From contig JAVYOA010000009.1 of the NCBI GenBank assembly GCA_038734945.1, positions 372,001-436,000 on the forward strand: 64,000 bases of DNA, in the 5' to 3' direction. The stretch's first letter is position 1, and each line of letters begins with the position of its first letter. Source of the DNA: Fervidicoccaceae archaeon (GTDB taxonomy: Archaea; Thermoproteota; Thermoprotei_A; Sulfolobales; Fervidicoccaceae). The notes below the pieces were generated by a model that worked only from the letters and a program-made list of their open reading frames with translations, searched no databases and was not told the DNA's origin. Below, piece after piece: positions 1 through 7,911 of the stretch. The translations under genes were made by a program, and so were the position numbers.

Positions 1-152
1 AGCAGAGCAACAGAATAATTGAGAAAGGAGACATAGTAAGAGCTAGGGTAGTAGCGTTTGGCTACAATTTGGAGAGGAAGGAGCTCAGGCTACAATTAAC
101 AATGAGACAGCCATACCTAGGAAAAATATCCATTAGAAGAAGGAGTGATTGA
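1..152 (+). CDS. rpo7: RNA polymerase subunit Rpo7 (RpoE'), C-terminal fragment
   Basis: The window opens inside this gene; the reading frame starts at base 3 and ends with TGA at 150-152. The visible 49 residues read as the end of the S1/OB-fold of Rpo7: an I-E-K-G-D-x-V-R-A-R-V-V strand followed by the family hallmark L-T-M-R-Q-P-Y-L-G-K. Rpo7 forms the stalk of archaeal RNA polymerase with Rpo4 and contacts nascent RNA. The next gene, spt4, starts two bases after the stop or overlaps it, the usual archaeal rpo7-spt4 arrangement. The N-terminal part lies outside the window. Confidence 0.85.
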   Translation, partial: QSNRIIEKGDIVRARVVAFGYNLERKELRLQLTMRQPYLGKISIRRRSD

Positions 153-153
153 A

Positions 154-363
154 ATGCCGAACAGATCAAAGGCAGTTTATAAAGCATGCGTGAGATGCAA
201 GTTGCTTGTAGATCCGAAAGTTGAGGTATGTCCCAATTGCGGTTCTAAAGAGTTCAGTAATGACTGGGAGGGAATGATTATAGTAATAGATCCGGAAAAA
301 AGCGCCGTTGCTCATATAATTGGAACCAGAGTGCCAGGAAGATATGCCATAAAAGTAAGGTGA
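154..363 (+). CDS. spt4: Transcription elongation factor Spt4 (RpoE'')
   Basis: A 69-residue zinc protein that binds Spt5 and helps RNA polymerase processivity. Two CxxC pairs (C-V-R-C and C-P-N-C) form the single zinc site, and the end has the typical S-x-V-A-x-x-I-G-x-x-x-P-G-x-Y-A-I-K-V-R pattern. I chose ATG 154 because GGAG at 142-145 is then about 8 bases upstream; a GTG at 145 in the same frame would add three residues. The stop overlaps the next start (GTGA), so rpo7, spt4 and the kinase gene are probably co-transcribed. The identification is firm. Confidence 0.93.
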   Translation: MPNRSKAVYKACVRCKLLVDPKVEVCPNCGSKEFSNDWEGMIIVIDPEKSAVAHIIGTRVPGRYAIKVR

Positions 364-917
364 ATATAAATTTGCCTCTTATTCTCAGCAGAGGAGACTT
401 GAGGGAGATCCTATCTCACCCCGTTTCTCCTGTGTCAAGAGAGAAAGCATTCAGAGCAATAATTGAGAGCTTAGGTAGAAGGAGAGTGATTACTGTAGGT
501 GATGTAGTAACTTTTGAGTACATAAGAATCAAGAACGCACCACCCCTCATCGGATTCATTGATGGATTCACAAAGAGAGATATTGAGACAGAAACGAGCC
601 TTGAAGAGGAGTTTGAGGACCACATTGAGATATCGAACCAGAGAGGAGAGGTTGATCTGGAGTTAATTGAAGATGCGCTGAGTCAAATATCAATAAACTT
701 TCAACAGGGAGTTTCAACTTTGGTTTTTGTGAAGGGGGAAGAGGATTTGCTCTCTCTAGCAACCCCTCTTTTCTTTTCATCACCAGACTCTGTCCTCATC
801 TATGGTCAGCCGAACATGGGAGCAGTAGTCCTTCAGCTCTACTATCCAATGAGAGAATATTTGACATCTCTTCTCTCCTTTCTCTCTCCCTCGATAGGAA
901 GAGAAATCAGCGTCTGA
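360..917 (+). CDS. GTP-dependent dephospho-CoA kinase (DUF359)
   Basis: A 185-residue protein of the DUF359 family, shown in Thermococcus to be the GTP-dependent kinase for the last step of archaeal coenzyme A synthesis. Visible family features are a G-D-V-V-T strand near residue 48, an acidic stretch at about 75-90, a V-x-G-E-E-D-L-L motif near residue 127 and Y-G-Q-P-N near 151. The GTG start overlaps the spt4 stop by four bases. Co-location with spt4 is common in archaea. It ends four bases before the convergent YchF gene, leaving no room for a separate terminator. Confidence 0.85.
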   Translation: MNINLPLILSRGDLREILSHPVSPVSREKAFRAIIESLGRRRVITVGDVVTFEYIRIKNAPPLIGFIDGFTKRDIETETSLEEEFEDHIEISNQRGEVDLELIEDALSQISINFQQGVSTLVFVKGEEDLLSLATPLFFSSPDSVLIYGQPNMGAVVLQLYYPMREYLTSLLSFLSPSIGREISV

Positions 918-920
918 TTC

Positions 921-2144
921 CTAGAGGGATGATACAATTTTCAATACTGCTCCATTGTGGAGTTTTGAATCTGCTCCCAATCTCTGCTTGGTTTTCACAT
1001 CAATAGCATATATGAATCCTTTCTCCAGGTCAGAATGGATCATTCCTGCTACACTCCTTGCAGTCGAGCCGAAATCCACCAGTAATGCATCTGGAAGAAT
1101 TCTTCCCTCTTTATCAGTCAACTTATTCTGATCCTCAACTGGATAGACAACAATTTTTTTCAGCACATCAAAAACCAAAGAGTTGAGGCTCTGTTGAACT
1201 CCAGTTCCACCATAGACGTTGAAAACCCTTTCCTGTATGTATTTCAAAGCATTTTGCTGGGCCTTAGTAATTTTCGAGGCATCTATTACCTCGAACTTTG
1301 AATCTCCAGGTATGTAATCTATAATTCCAGCTTTAGCAGCCCTCCTCAAAGCGAGTTCAGCTTCACCGCTAACAGGAAATACCTTATCATTTGGGAACGC
1401 TTCTTTCAATCTTCGTATATTTTCCATCGATTGGGGTATATCGGCTTTGTTTGCCACTATAACATGGGGTTTAGCACTTTTCCTCAGCTCTCTTGCAAAT
1501 GCTACAAAGTCTTCTTGCTTCCACATAGAGGGTCTCTTGCTCTCCAAGCCACTTTTTCCAAGAGCATCAAGCACAGCAGCACGCTTCACAGATAATCCAG
1601 AAATTTTCTCATAAAGTGCCTCTTGAACATCCTTTCTTCCAGTTTCTACAGCAACTGAAAATTTTTGCCAGTCCGATGAAATTATTCTAGCTAGCCACAT
1701 GTCAATCTCGAATAATATATCCTTAACTTCTTTGACCGGATCATTGGTTCCCGGGGGGACTGGATTTCCGCTCTCATCAGTTGAGCCAGATGCATCAACT
1801 ACGAGCAAAAAAGCATCAGCCCTTCTGAGATCGTCCATGAACTTATTTCCGAGCCCCCTTCCCATATATGCGCCTGGAATGAGTCCAGCTACATCAGTTA
1901 ATTCAACGGGAACGAATCTGTTGCCCTTTGTGCAATATCCGCTTCTTGGGTTGCAGCTTGGAAGAGAAAACTCAACATGAGGACAATTAACTCTTACGTA
2001 TCCTACTCCTTTGTTCGGATCTATCGTTGTGAAGGGTCTATTGCTTATCTCCACTGTGGCCATAGTGATTGAGGAAAATATGGTGGATTTCCCGACATTA
2101 GTCTTTCCAACTATCCCTATTAATGGAGGAGCGTAATTGACCAA
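921..2144 (-). CDS. YchF/Obg-family GTPase with TGS domain
   Basis: A 407-residue P-loop NTPase of the archaeal YchF-related branch. The Walker A motif G-K-T-N-V-G-K-S is at residues 13-20, switch II D-V-A-G-L near residue 83, and the specificity motif N-K-A-D near 236. The last 90 residues look like a TGS domain, a fold linked to ribosome or RNA binding. The specificity loop is N-K-A-D, so GTP is expected, although bacterial YchF prefers ATP. It follows the radical SAM gene by 8 bases and is probably the last gene of a three-gene operon. The exact role is unknown; ribosome association is inferred from the family. Confidence 0.85.
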   Translation of the reverse strand: MVNYAPPLIGIVGKTNVGKSTIFSSITMATVEISNRPFTTIDPNKGVGYVRVNCPHVEFSLPSCNPRSGYCTKGNRFVPVELTDVAGLIPGAYMGRGLGNKFMDDLRRADAFLLVVDASGSTDESGNPVPPGTNDPVKEVKDILFEIDMWLARIISSDWQKFSVAVETGRKDVQEALYEKISGLSVKRAAVLDALGKSGLESKRPSMWKQEDFVAFARELRKSAKPHVIVANKADIPQSMENIRRLKEAFPNDKVFPVSGEAELALRRAAKAGIIDYIPGDSKFEVIDASKITKAQQNALKYIQERVFNVYGGTGVQQSLNSLVFDVLKKIVVYPVEDQNKLTDKEGRILPDALLVDFGSTARSVAGMIHSDLEKGFIYAIDVKTKQRLGADSKLHNGAVLKIVSSL

Positions 2145-2150
2145 GCAGCA

Positions 2151-3542
2151 TCAATCCTCAATATGTCTTCTGAAAGCTTCATCAACTATCAATGTGTATG
2201 CATCTTCTCCCTTAATGTTTATTTCATATTGCTTCCTGGCTTCAGAGGGATCGTATATCTCGAGGTTGACAAAACCTCTAAGCGATCCCTTCAAGTACTC
2301 TATTCTTTTCTTTAACTCCTCAAGCGGAAGCATCTGATATTTCCACATAATGGTTCCCGGCTTAGGAATGAAAGGATTTATTGAAACTTTGACTTTTCTG
2401 TTGTTTCCCATTATCTTCACTGCATTCCTTATTTGTGAAGCAATTTCTCCCAAATCGTCCTGAGACTCATTAGGAAGACCTATCATATAATAAAGTTTAA
2501 CCGAGAGACCCTGACCAGCCAAAGCATTCAATGCTCCATATATATCCTCATCCCTCATCATTTTCCCAATCTCAAACCTCAAACTTTGTCTTGCTGTTTC
2601 GGGGGCAATAGCTACAGTTCTCTGCCCAATTTTCTTAATAAGTTCAGCTCTCTCCTCACTTATCGTTTCAGCTCTTACGCTTGGAATACTTCCCTCGATT
2701 CCCATTTCAACAAGCCTCTTCAGCAGCTCATCTCCAGTCTTTGAATCGAAAAAGCTGAGCGAGAAAAATGTTACTTTCTTAACCTCATTTGCTTCTACTC
2801 CTTTTTCAATTAGCTGGTTCAGTATAGATAGGGATCTTTCTCTTCTTCCTCCAGAAACAGCTGCCTCTAAGCAGAAAAAACAGCCTCTGCTGCATCCTCT
2901 AGAGGTTTCAAGCATAAACGATCTTCCCCAAACAGGTTCAACATTCTCGTTCTGTATCTGCTGAATTGGATGAAAGGCCCTGTCCAGATCGGAAACCCTG
3001 ACAATTTCTCTCTCGCCTTTTTCAGGCAGCCAAACTCCTTTGACCTCCTGAAGAGAATCAAGAAACCTTTTCTTTTCCTTTTTATCAATATACTGCAAAG
3101 CTTCTACGAATTTTTCACCAGAAGCCTCAAATTCTCCAAGGAATGCTGCATCGGCAATTTTCACCATTGGATAGGGCCAAGCTGAAATGCTTGGACCACC
3201 AACAATCAGAAAAGGATCCTCAGCTCTTTTTTCCTTTAGTGGATTAAGCCCAGCCCGATATAGTAATTTCACGATTTCCACATAATCTAGCTCATAGTGG
3301 GCACTAGCTAGTATCAAATCAAATTTTCTCAGCGGAGTTCTCGTCTCAATGCTAATAGGAAGCTCTCCATCTGCCACAACTCTTTCAGCATAGATATCAT
3401 CAAAGCTATTGAGATAATAGTAAATTATCTGATATCCTAGGCTTGAAATGCTAGCTCTATAGGTTGATGGAAAAAGAAGAGCTATCCTATGCTGAAACCT
3501 TCTCTTGAAAATAGCATTTCTTTCTCTAAACTTTGGCTTCAA
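2151..3542 (-). CDS. Radical SAM protein with N-terminal B12-binding-like region
   Basis: A 463-residue protein. The iron-sulfur motif is C217-S-R-G-C221-F-F-C224, which is Cx3Cx2C as in classical radical SAM enzymes. The first 200 residues contain an F-L-I-V-G-G-P segment (111-117) resembling the cobalamin-binding-type domain of B12 radical SAM proteins. A T-V-A-I-A-P-E-T strand near 310 and a Y-Y-M-I-G-L-P-N-E strand near 352 fit the TIM barrel. The start is TTG at 3542, overlapping the stop of the preceding nucleotidylyltransferase gene by four bases (TTGA), so translation is probably coupled. Substrate and reaction are not known; a methyltransferase or RNA-modifying role would be a guess. 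Confidence 0.75.
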   Translation of the reverse strand: MKPKFRERNAIFKRRFQHRIALLFPSTYRASISSLGYQIIYYYLNSFDDIYAERVVADGELPISIETRTPLRKFDLILASAHYELDYVEIVKLLYRAGLNPLKEKRAEDPFLIVGGPSISAWPYPMVKIADAAFLGEFEASGEKFVEALQYIDKKEKKRFLDSLQEVKGVWLPEKGEREIVRVSDLDRAFHPIQQIQNENVEPVWGRSFMLETSRGCSRGCFFCLEAAVSGGRRERSLSILNQLIEKGVEANEVKKVTFFSLSFFDSKTGDELLKRLVEMGIEGSIPSVRAETISEERAELIKKIGQRTVAIAPETARQSLRFEIGKMMRDEDIYGALNALAGQGLSVKLYYMIGLPNESQDDLGEIASQIRNAVKIMGNNRKVKVSINPFIPKPGTIMWKYQMLPLEELKKRIEYLKGSLRGFVNLEIYDPSEARKQYEINIKGEDAYTLIVDEAFRRHIED

Positions 3543-4816
3543 CTCCCATCAGCTTGCCTCTCTATGATAGTTCTGCCCTGCTCGCATGTGAGAAGAGAAT
3601 TGTCTGGAACGTCCGTGTTCACTATGCAACCTGCATTTATCCATGCTCTAGCTCCAATCTTAACCCCCGGAAGGATGCTAGTGTTTATTCCTGTTTTTGC
3701 CCAGTCCCCTATGACCGTTCCAAACTTTCTTCTCCCTGTATCTACAATTGAACCTCTGAGCATAGATTTGACGTTCTTTCCATCATGTCTGACATTCGCT
3801 GTAATCGTTCCTGCACCAAGATTGACTCCCTCTCCAATTATCGAATCCCCGACGTAGTTTAGGTGAGGAACCTTGGCACCCCTCATTATTATTGAGTTCT
3901 TTATCTGGACCGAGAATCCAATTTTGTTCTCTCCACAAATTATGCTGTATTCTCTGATATGAGAGCAAGGACCAAGCTCTACATTTCCCCTTATAAAAAC
4001 TGGGCCTCTCAGAACCACAGGATCTTCAATTGTTATTTTCTCCTCATCAAACAATATGCATTCTTCTTCTGGAACTCTCCTCAATGTGCAAATTTCCCTC
4101 AATGAAACTTCATTTGCCTTTAGAAGATCCCATGGAGTTCCTACATCCATCCATTCACCCTCGATTTTGCTTACAATGAGCTCACTCTTTTTTGCCAACT
4201 GCTCCAAAGCCGATGTCACTTCAATTTCCCCTCTTTCGGAAATTTGCGTATTTTTAAGAATGGGGAGCAAATATTCCGATTCCAGCTTAAATATTCCAGC
4301 ATTTACAAGTCTATTTTTTGCTGGCAAGTTGCTTGGTTTTTCTATGATTCTCTGAAGCATTCCATTTTTATCCACCTCAAGTACTCCATACCTAGAGACT
4401 TCACTGACCTCAGCTGCTGCTAAGACCTGAGAAGAAGAACCTGCTATGTTCCTCACAGCTTCTTTCAACCTCGATGGAGGCAGAAAAATGTCGCCATATA
4501 TTACAAGAATTTTTCCTTCAATTTCTCCCTTTTCCAGCGCTTCAAGAACAGCATGACCTGTGCCAAGTGGCAAGCTCTGCTTTATGAAGCTGACTTCTAG
4601 GCCAATGCTTTTTGTCATTTCCAACACTCTATTTCTTATCAAATCTTCATGTGAATGAACTACTACAGCCACTTTTCCTATATTAGCTTCGGCTATGGCT
4701 TCCAAATGATATTTTATGAGCGGCTCGCACAGAATCTCAACAAGAGGCTTAGGTCTCGTGGATGTGATCGGCCACATCCTCTCTCCTTTTCCTGCTGCTA
4801 GAAGAATAGCGGTCAA
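3539..4816 (-). CDS. Bifunctional sugar-1-phosphate nucleotidylyltransferase/acetyltransferase (GlmU-like)
   Basis: A 425-residue two-domain enzyme. Residues 1-230 are a nucleotidyltransferase with the opening L-L-A-A-G-K-G-E-R-M and the R-P-K-P-L signature at 21-25. Residues from about 255 on form a left-handed beta-helix with hexapeptide repeats (for example the G-V-N-L-G-A-G-T-I-T turn), typical of acetyltransferases. The closest biochemical model is the Sulfolobus GlmU-like enzyme that makes UDP-GlcNAc and related nucleotide sugars. It leads an operon with the radical SAM and YchF genes. A GlmM homologue (34653-36017) and a GlcNAc-1-P transferase (18953-19975) in this window could act before and after it. 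The exact sugar is not fixed. Confidence 0.85.
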   Translation of the reverse strand: MTAILLAAGKGERMWPITSTRPKPLVEILCEPLIKYHLEAIAEANIGKVAVVVHSHEDLIRNRVLEMTKSIGLEVSFIKQSLPLGTGHAVLEALEKGEIEGKILVIYGDIFLPPSRLKEAVRNIAGSSSQVLAAAEVSEVSRYGVLEVDKNGMLQRIIEKPSNLPAKNRLVNAGIFKLESEYLLPILKNTQISERGEIEVTSALEQLAKKSELIVSKIEGEWMDVGTPWDLLKANEVSLREICTLRRVPEEECILFDEEKITIEDPVVLRGPVFIRGNVELGPCSHIREYSIICGENKIGFSVQIKNSIIMRGAKVPHLNYVGDSIIGEGVNLGAGTITANVRHDGKNVKSMLRGSIVDTGRRKFGTVIGDWAKTGINTSILPGVKIGARAWINAGCIVNTDVPDNSLLTCEQGRTIIERQADGS

Positions 4817-4882
4817 TTCACCCAGCTTTTTTCACCCTTCATCATAAGAAAATACTGCTGCTCAAAAATATATTATTCTGCT

Positions 4883-5830
4883 CTACTGCTGAATTTTCTC
4901 TTTGAACCTCTCTTCGTTCCAAACATTTCCCCTCTCGTGGTATCCCAAAGCTTCCCAATATCCGTCTTCATAGTCCTTTCTAAACTCTATCTCGGTTAGC
5001 CATTTGGCGCCTTTCCATCCATAGAGGTCTGGGATAAAGAGCCTTGCTGGAAATCCCTGCTCCTCTGTTAATACTTTTCCATTCATCTTTAGAACAATTA
5101 TGCTGTTTTCGGAGAGAAAATTTTCTATGGGAATTACTGTAGTATATCCATCGGCGGACTTAGCTAGCACCCACTTTGCTTCCTTCTTCACAACAGCAAT
5201 CCTTCCTAATTCACTTGCGGGGACTCCGCTCCAGTGGACTTTTTTTACAGTCCATCCAGTGACGCAGTGAAAGTCAGAAATAAAATCTTTTATTCCTAGA
5301 GACATCAAATCATCGTAGCTTAACTCAAGGGGGTTCCTTACTTCACCTGTTACTCTCAGCTTCCAGCTTCTTAAATCAATCTTTGGCTCACCGAGTATTC
5401 TGTATATGACAAAATCTTGTATTACATATTGACCAGGAGGAATATCTGTTCTATTTACCTGATTTTTTCCATCTATCATAATATTCCCCTTTTGCCTATG
5501 AGCTGCTAGATCAATTGAGCAATCTTTTGAGGTTGCAATAACAATTGAGATCAGTTTTTTGTTCTTAAGAACGGCCCTTATAGATGCGCATCTCGCATCA
5601 CCAATCATCAGGTTAAATTTATATAGCATATGATGCTCTCCGAGGCTTTCGTTCTCTGAAAAAACAATCGAAGAATTTTCTATATTCTCTTTTAGCTGAG
5701 TCTCAATGAACTTCTTCAAAGTATTGATATCTTCAAATACTATTGTTTCAGTTGGATAGCAGTTGAGCGTCTTATCTATACCTTTTGCACTTAACGAAGC
5801 GCTTTCGCTTATGAAGCATTTTAGCTGCAT
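4883..5830 (-). CDS. Molybdopterin-dependent oxidoreductase, sulfite-oxidase fold
   Basis: A 315-residue protein. Residues 125-300 match the sulfite-oxidase/YedY molybdopterin fold. The metal-ligand cysteine is C189 in the F-H-C-V-T-G-W segment, and W-S-G-V-P, F-P-A-R-L and Y-G-W-K-G-A-K-W-L follow in family order. The first 120 residues are not part of that fold and I do not recognise them. No signal peptide or Tat motif is visible, so unlike YedY/MsrP it seems cytoplasmic. No membrane partner gene is adjacent. The electron acceptor and substrate are unknown. It stands alone on the minus strand with AT-rich sequence upstream. Confidence 0.78.
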   Translation of the reverse strand: MQLKCFISESASLSAKGIDKTLNCYPTETIVFEDINTLKKFIETQLKENIENSSIVFSENESLGEHHMLYKFNLMIGDARCASIRAVLKNKKLISIVIATSKDCSIDLAAHRQKGNIMIDGKNQVNRTDIPPGQYVIQDFVIYRILGEPKIDLRSWKLRVTGEVRNPLELSYDDLMSLGIKDFISDFHCVTGWTVKKVHWSGVPASELGRIAVVKKEAKWVLAKSADGYTTVIPIENFLSENSIIVLKMNGKVLTEEQGFPARLFIPDLYGWKGAKWLTEIEFRKDYEDGYWEALGYHERGNVWNEERFKEKIQQ

Positions 5831-5952
5831 GGCTCATCCTAAAAGATGCTTTTCTTTAAAAGTTAATAATAAGGATTTTATGAAGGAAAAAGCTCTTCGG
5901 TGATCAGAGCATTTTAAAAAATTATATCGATTGAGCAAATAAAATCGATTTA

Positions 5953-5961
5953 TTTATATAT
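5953..5961 (+). promoter_or_regulatory. Candidate TATA box for the TFS-like gene
   Basis: The T/A-only run TTTATATAT lies about 70 bases upstream of the proposed ACG start at 6028. Transcription starting about 25 bases downstream would leave a leader of some 50 bases that includes the strong GGGGGAGATC ribosome-binding site at 6014-6023. Position is inferred only. Confidence 0.4.
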
Positions 5962-6027
5962 CAGTTATTCAGTTTAGAAAGAGAGTTATTATCACCTTGA
6001 GGAAAAAGAATCAGGGGGAGATCAACC

Positions 6028-6330
6028 ACGAAATTCTGCCCCAAATGTGGCGGCGTAATGGTCCCTGTTAAGAAAGGAAGCCATATTATACTTAGGTGCA
6101 CCAAGTGCGGCTATGAGACAAAAGTTGGAAAGGAGAAGAAATCGTATGTTTTGAAAGAGAAAGTAAGCGAAAAGGAAAGAACAAAGACAACATCCCTAGT
6201 CTCAGAGCCTTCAAAGTTCGGCATTTCAGATGAGGAACAGCAGCAGCGCGTTGAAGACTACTATGAGATAGCTCTCGAACTAATGCAGGAGGAAGGAGAA
6301 GAGGGAGGAGAGGAAGGAGGAGAGGAATAG
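6028..6330 (+). CDS. TFS/RpoM-like zinc-ribbon protein, single ribbon with acidic tail, probable non-standard start
   Basis: The reading frame encodes T-K-F-C-P-K-C-G-G-V-M-V-P-V-K-K, the N-terminal zinc ribbon of archaeal TFS/RNA polymerase subunit M. A second pair, C-T-K-C-G-Y, completes the zinc site. The first in-frame ATG (6058) would cut off the first cysteine pair. Between the in-frame TGA at 5998-6000 and that ATG there is no ATG, GTG or TTG. ACG at 6028 replaces the usual ATG of M-K-F-C-P-K-C and follows a strong ribosome-binding site (6014-6023), so I start there. The cleavage-active C-terminal ribbon of TFS is missing; instead there is a charged linker and a Glu/Gly-rich tail. Alternatively the TTG at 5997 is the start and one base is extra in the G5 run. 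The DHH gene follows. Confidence 0.6.
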   Translation, partial: TKFCPKCGGVMVPVKKGSHIILRCTKCGYETKVGKEKKSYVLKEKVSEKERTKTTSLVSEPSKFGISDEEQQQRVEDYYEIALELMQEEGEEGGEEGGEE

Positions 6331-6363
6331 AATTAAATAAATGATCAAGCAATTTTCTCAATA

Positions 6364-6393
6364 GAATTTCCCTATTTCATGTAAGGGAAATTC
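6364..6393. repeat. Perfect 9-bp inverted repeat between the TFS-like and DHH genes
   Basis: GAATTTCCC at 6364-6372 and GGGAAATTC at 6385-6393 are exact reverse complements separated by 12 bases. The element lies in the only sizeable spacer of this operon, just before the TTG start at 6416. It could be an operator, an RNA hairpin controlling the downstream genes, or a processing site. It is not followed by a T run, so a simple terminator is less likely. Confidence 0.6.
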
Positions 6394-6415
6394 GATTTTA
6401 CAGGGGAAAGTCCAA

Positions 6416-7591
6416 TTGAGCGATTCTAAGTATTTGGAAGCAAATCTTAAAGGGCTCTCTGAAAAAATAGTGGAATATTTGAGCAAAACTGACACAGTGA
6501 AGATTTTTGCCTACCCTGATCCTCTCTCATTTCACTCCTCAATTTTGATAGCATCCGTTGCTGCAGAAAAGAAATTCAATGTAAGGATCACTTTAACCGA
6601 GACACTTCCAAAAGAACTTAAAGAAGGAGTGATCGTTGGCTTCAATCAGAAGGGAAACGAGCAACAGACAAAGCTAATTAGCATAGGAAAGCAGATCACC
6701 ATCTCCCAGAAAAACAAAGTTGAGACCATATCACTAAATCCAGTTATTCAGGTTTTTTTGGCTCTGGAGAATATCTCTCTAATGAGCAGTAAACAATACA
6801 TTGCTTATTCCTCTATATACCAAAATCTAAACATATTGCAGGAAGAGGATCCGCTAATTCTTTTTCTTCAATTAAATACATATTTCAAAATACAGAAAAA
6901 GACAATTTCTGTGATTCAGACTTCAAAGAGATCCCTCTTGGACTCCCTTCATCACACAATTGATCCATTCTATCCATCATTTTCAGCAGCAGGACATGAC
7001 GCAATTTTGAACAAGCTGAGAGAGATGGGAATCAAAGCAGATATCCCCCTCGCTATGCTCAGTGAAGATGAAATGAAGAAGTTGGTTGAAGCACTTCTTT
7101 TAAATTTGAGCTATAGAACACAGAAACAGCCAAAGAAGGAGCTCATGAGACCCCTTCTCATATACCAGGTTGGAGAGAGAGAGTATGACCTCAAGGAAAT
7201 AGGAGAGGCATTGGATATAGCGTTAGAAGTGGCACCTGGCTCTCTTTTCTCTCTCTATTCCAACGAAATTCCACTGGATGGCCTGCTAGCTATCAGGGCA
7301 CGAGAAATAGGTTGGATTGGACAGATGATGAGGGAGATAATCAACGGTAAAATAAAACAAGATAAAGATGGTTTCTTCCTTCTAAAATGCGATCTTCCTG
7401 CCCCAGTTCACTTTATTGGAAACCTGGCTAGAAAGATGGAAGTTGCTGGTCCTGGGAGCATCTTTGCCTGTGTTCAGAATGGAAAGCGAATAACCTCTCT
7501 TTTTGAACTGTCACAGGCTTCGAAGGAAGTGAGAAGTTCAATAAAGAACTATCAAGCAACAAATATTTTCCCGTTTGTATCAATCGAATAA
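6416..7591 (+). CDS. Degenerate DHH/RecJ-Cdc45-like protein
   Basis: A 391-residue protein whose overall layout resembles archaeal DHH-family proteins. An N-terminal strand ends in A-Y-P-D-P-L-S-F-H-S-S (near residue 37), where active RecJ has D-x-D-G-x-x-S. A C-terminal part has G-W-I-G-Q-M-M-R and P-A-P-V-H-F-I-G-N-L. The aspartates needed for metal binding are mostly missing, and no D-H-H triad is visible, so nuclease activity is doubtful. A structural role similar to Cdc45 is possible but not shown. The start is TTG at 6416. It sits between the TFS-like gene and pcc1-eS1, a neighbourhood I recall as recurring in crenarchaea. Assignment to the family is tentative. Confidence 0.45.
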   Translation: MSDSKYLEANLKGLSEKIVEYLSKTDTVKIFAYPDPLSFHSSILIASVAAEKKFNVRITLTETLPKELKEGVIVGFNQKGNEQQTKLISIGKQITISQKNKVETISLNPVIQVFLALENISLMSSKQYIAYSSIYQNLNILQEEDPLILFLQLNTYFKIQKKTISVIQTSKRSLLDSLHHTIDPFYPSFSAAGHDAILNKLREMGIKADIPLAMLSEDEMKKLVEALLLNLSYRTQKQPKKELMRPLLIYQVGEREYDLKEIGEALDIALEVAPGSLFSLYSNEIPLDGLLAIRAREIGWIGQMMREIINGKIKQDKDGFFLLKCDLPAPVHFIGNLARKMEVAGPGSIFACVQNGKRITSLFELSQASKEVRSSIKNYQATNIFPFVSIE

Positions 7592-7607
7592 AAAGAGGGT
7601 AAAAACA

Positions 7608-7907
7608 TTGTCAATACAGGAAATTGGGGCCACGCTTGAGCTTGTTATAGATGATGAGGAAGTAGCAAAGGCAATAATTGACGGGATATCAGCTGATGAT
7701 GAACCAGAGGGAAAAAAGATAAAAACGAAGGCTTACAGGAAGGGAAATAAGGTAATTGTTGAAATGCAAACCAAGAATCCCGAGGTCCTAACATTAAGGA
7801 ACACTATTGAGGAATATCTTAGATCAATAGCTACGGTTATTAATGCCTTAACTGCATCAAAAAATGGGACAGAGAAAACGGAAAAAACAGAGAACGTAGG
7901 AGGATGA
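7608..7907 (+). CDS. pcc1: KEOPS complex subunit Pcc1
   Basis: About 99 residues. Pcc1 forms the dimer platform of KEOPS, which makes t6A37 on ANN-decoding tRNAs. Features are a strand-rich N-terminus (A-T-L-E-L-V-I-D-D), the conserved A-D-D-E-P and the strand T-K-A-Y-R-K-G-N-K-V-I-V, then a helix ending in T-I-E-E-Y-L-R-S. I start at TTG 7608 because GAGGG at 7595-7599 is 8 bases upstream and the gene then follows the DHH stop by 16 bases. A TTG at 7575 in the same frame would overlap the previous gene. It precedes eS1 by four bases, a conserved crenarchaeal pair. Confidence 0.85.
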   Translation: MSIQEIGATLELVIDDEEVAKAIIDGISADDEPEGKKIKTKAYRKGNKVIVEMQTKNPEVLTLRNTIEEYLRSIATVINALTASKNGTEKTEKTENVGG

Positions 7908-7911
7908 ATAT

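Noticed and set aside
2137-2337. Many antisense open frames of 60-150 codons, this one as example
   Set aside because: They lie opposite or out of frame with well-supported genes and show no domain, start signal or independent codon pattern.
5892-5910. Short hairpin GCTCT/AGAGC between the molybdopterin gene and the TFS-like gene
   Set aside because: Only five base pairs, lies in a divergent promoter region and has no clear role; too weak to list as a feature.
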